Below, in pieces: positions 6,389-7,385 of a DNA stretch of 7,385 bases (its first letter is position 1; each line of letters begins with the position of its first letter). The DNA comes from Clostridia bacterium (GTDB taxonomy: Bacteria; Bacillota; Clostridia; Oscillospirales; Acutalibacteraceae): positions 1-7,385 of the forward strand of contig JAKSQL010000051.1 in the NCBI GenBank assembly GCA_024404125.1. The letters run 5' to 3'. A program made the position numbers and the translations under genes. A model generated the notes under the pieces. The model saw nothing but the letters and a program-made list of their open reading frames with translations, was not told where the DNA came from and searched no databases.

Positions 6389-7255
6389 ATGGCACAGTCA
6401 CACGCCAGAGGATTCGGAGATACCGTTACCGATTTCAAATCGGACTTTTCAAAACAGAATATATGGCGTATCGTAGTTAAAGCATTTGCGCTTATTTTGG
6501 CATTTGCGGTGATTTTGGTTGCCGTTTATTTCAGTTTGTATTTTTACCGTAACGAAAGCGAAAAAGAAAATCTTAACTTTCTCCAAAGTATATGGGGTGA
6601 CAGAAGATTTTTAAGCGACGGCTTTGAAAAGTTAAAAGCAGAAAACAAAGATATTTGCGGTTGGCTGAAGATAAGCGATACAAAAATAAATAATCCTGTT
6701 TTAAAAAGCGAGGATATCACCTATTACGTAAATCATAACGCGCGCAATAAAAAAAGCAGATTGGGTGCGGTGCATTTTGCAAATAACTGCACTCTTGCAA
6801 AAAACTCGATTTCGCAAAATATATGCATAAGCGCAGAAAATCTTAATGATTCGCTGATGTTCGGTGACCTTAAAAAATTCAGGGATATAGATTTTATTAA
6901 AACTTATCCCGAAATAACCCTTTACCTTGAAAGCGGTGAATATAAATACACGGTGTTCTCGGTATGTGTGGCGGACAGTTTAAGCGGTCAAGATAAATTC
7001 GATTATAAGGATAACGATTTAAAAAATTATGCCTTATATAAAGGTCAGGCATACAACCGCAGTTTATTTAACATTCCGGTTGAGATAAATCCGGACAGTA
7101 AAATACTTACACTCGTAACTGATACGTTTGATTTTGACGGTGCAAAACTTGTAGTATCGGCAAAACTGATTAGCGGCGAAAATGATATTACGGTGGATTC
7201 ATCGGTGATAAGCGTAAATAAGAATTCGGTACAGTCAAGAAACGGCAATAAATAA
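6389..7255 (+). CDS. Membrane-anchored sortase-B-like protein lacking the catalytic residues (putative pseudo-sortase)
   Basis: This 288-residue protein has an N-terminal cytoplasmic segment of about 27 residues, one membrane helix (about 29-52) and an outside domain resembling class B sortases. The matches are the helix and strand FEKLKAENKDICGWLKI (79-95), INNPVLKSEDITYYVNHN (100-117), LGAVHF (125-130), NDSLMFGDLKKFRD (153-166) as in the MF-x-x-L-x-x-Y/F segment, YPEITLY (173-179), YTVFSV (187-192) and the terminal strands ILTLVTDTF and KLVVSAKLI (239-261). Active sortases have His after YG at the position of Glu150, Cys in TLxTC at the position of Asp245, and Arg two strands on, where Lys253 lies. 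By this reading all three are replaced, so transpeptidase activity is unlikely. It ends with a polar 27-residue tail. GGGA is nine bases before the ATG and the gap after thiI is 15 bases, so it is probably cotranscribed. No LPXTG substrate is seen. Fold assignment is by eye. Confidence 0.6.
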   Translation: MAQSHARGFGDTVTDFKSDFSKQNIWRIVVKAFALILAFAVILVAVYFSLYFYRNESEKENLNFLQSIWGDRRFLSDGFEKLKAENKDICGWLKISDTKINNPVLKSEDITYYVNHNARNKKSRLGAVHFANNCTLAKNSISQNICISAENLNDSLMFGDLKKFRDIDFIKTYPEITLYLESGEYKYTVFSVCVADSLSGQDKFDYKDNDLKNYALYKGQAYNRSLFNIPVEINPDSKILTLVTDTFDFDGAKLVVSAKLISGENDITVDSSVISVNKNSVQSRNGNK

Positions 7256-7273
7256 TATAGGGGAGATAAGACA

Positions 7274-7385
7274 ATGCAAAACATAAAGGTTGATATCGTA
7301 TATTATATGAGCAACACCGATTTTGAGATGGAGTTCAACCTATGCGGTTGCTGCAGAATGAGGTTGCTTACAGATAAGGCGGGCA
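7274..7385 (+). CDS. Unidentified protein with N-terminal CGCC motif (partial, runs off right edge)
   Basis: An ATG at 7274 preceded by GGGGAG (7260-7265, eight bases away) opens a frame that continues to the window edge, 37 complete codons without a stop. The N-terminus reads MQNIKVDIVYYMSNTDFEME, and then Cys residues at 24, 26 and 27 in CGCC. There is no signal peptide, so the product is probably cytoplasmic. The Cys cluster could be a metal or redox site, but too little of the protein is present to name a family and I do not recognise it securely. It starts 18 bases after the sortase-like gene and is likely in the same operon. The strong ribosome binding site and tight spacing make it a real gene rather than a chance frame. 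Confidence 0.7.
   Translation, partial: MQNIKVDIVYYMSNTDFEMEFNLCGCCRMRLLTDKAG

Overview
The window looks like chromosomal DNA from a low-to-moderate GC, Gram-positive, spore-forming member of the Clostridia, possibly of the Oscillospirales/Ruminococcaceae type. This rests on a CotF-type spore coat protein, a class II (Firmicutes-type) GalT, a DUF3048 (YerB-like) lipoprotein, a ThiI without a rhodanese domain paired with its own cysteine desulfurase, a sortase-B-like fold, and strong AGGTGA/GGGAG ribosome binding sites. The genus is inference. There is no insertion sequence, phage gene, CRISPR array, tRNA or rRNA. Coding density is very high; the only sizeable gap is about 160 bases.

The layout is two divergent gene sets reading away from a central promoter region (about 3903-4061). 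Leftward, on the minus strand, come a DUF3048 lipoprotein, galT, an AEC-family transporter overlapping galT by one base (TAATG), and the 5' part of a CotF-family coat protein running off the left edge. Two hairpins sit in the leftward set, one just before the galT ribosome binding site and one overlapping the coat gene's ribosome binding site. They may partly or fully separate the transcription units.

Rightward, on the plus strand, come a NifS/IscS-type cysteine desulfurase, thiI overlapping it by one base (TGATG), a membrane-anchored sortase-B-like protein, and the start of a small Cys-rich protein cut by the right edge. Desulfurase and ThiI form a coherent pair: the first takes sulfur from cysteine as a persulfide, the second puts it on tRNA uridine-8 (4-thiouridine) and/or into thiamine thiazole synthesis. 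The two genes behind them have no evident link to sulfur and probably share only the transcript.

The most unusual content is (i) the sortase-like protein, whose alignable positions for catalytic His, Cys and Arg read Glu, Asp and Lys, so it looks like a pseudo-sortase, and (ii) the coat-gene leader, where a perfect 12-bp hairpin hides the Shine-Dalgarno and a sigma-K-like promoter is placed so that its transcript would lack part of that hairpin. Both are readings of the sequence by eye and need alignment or experiment to confirm.
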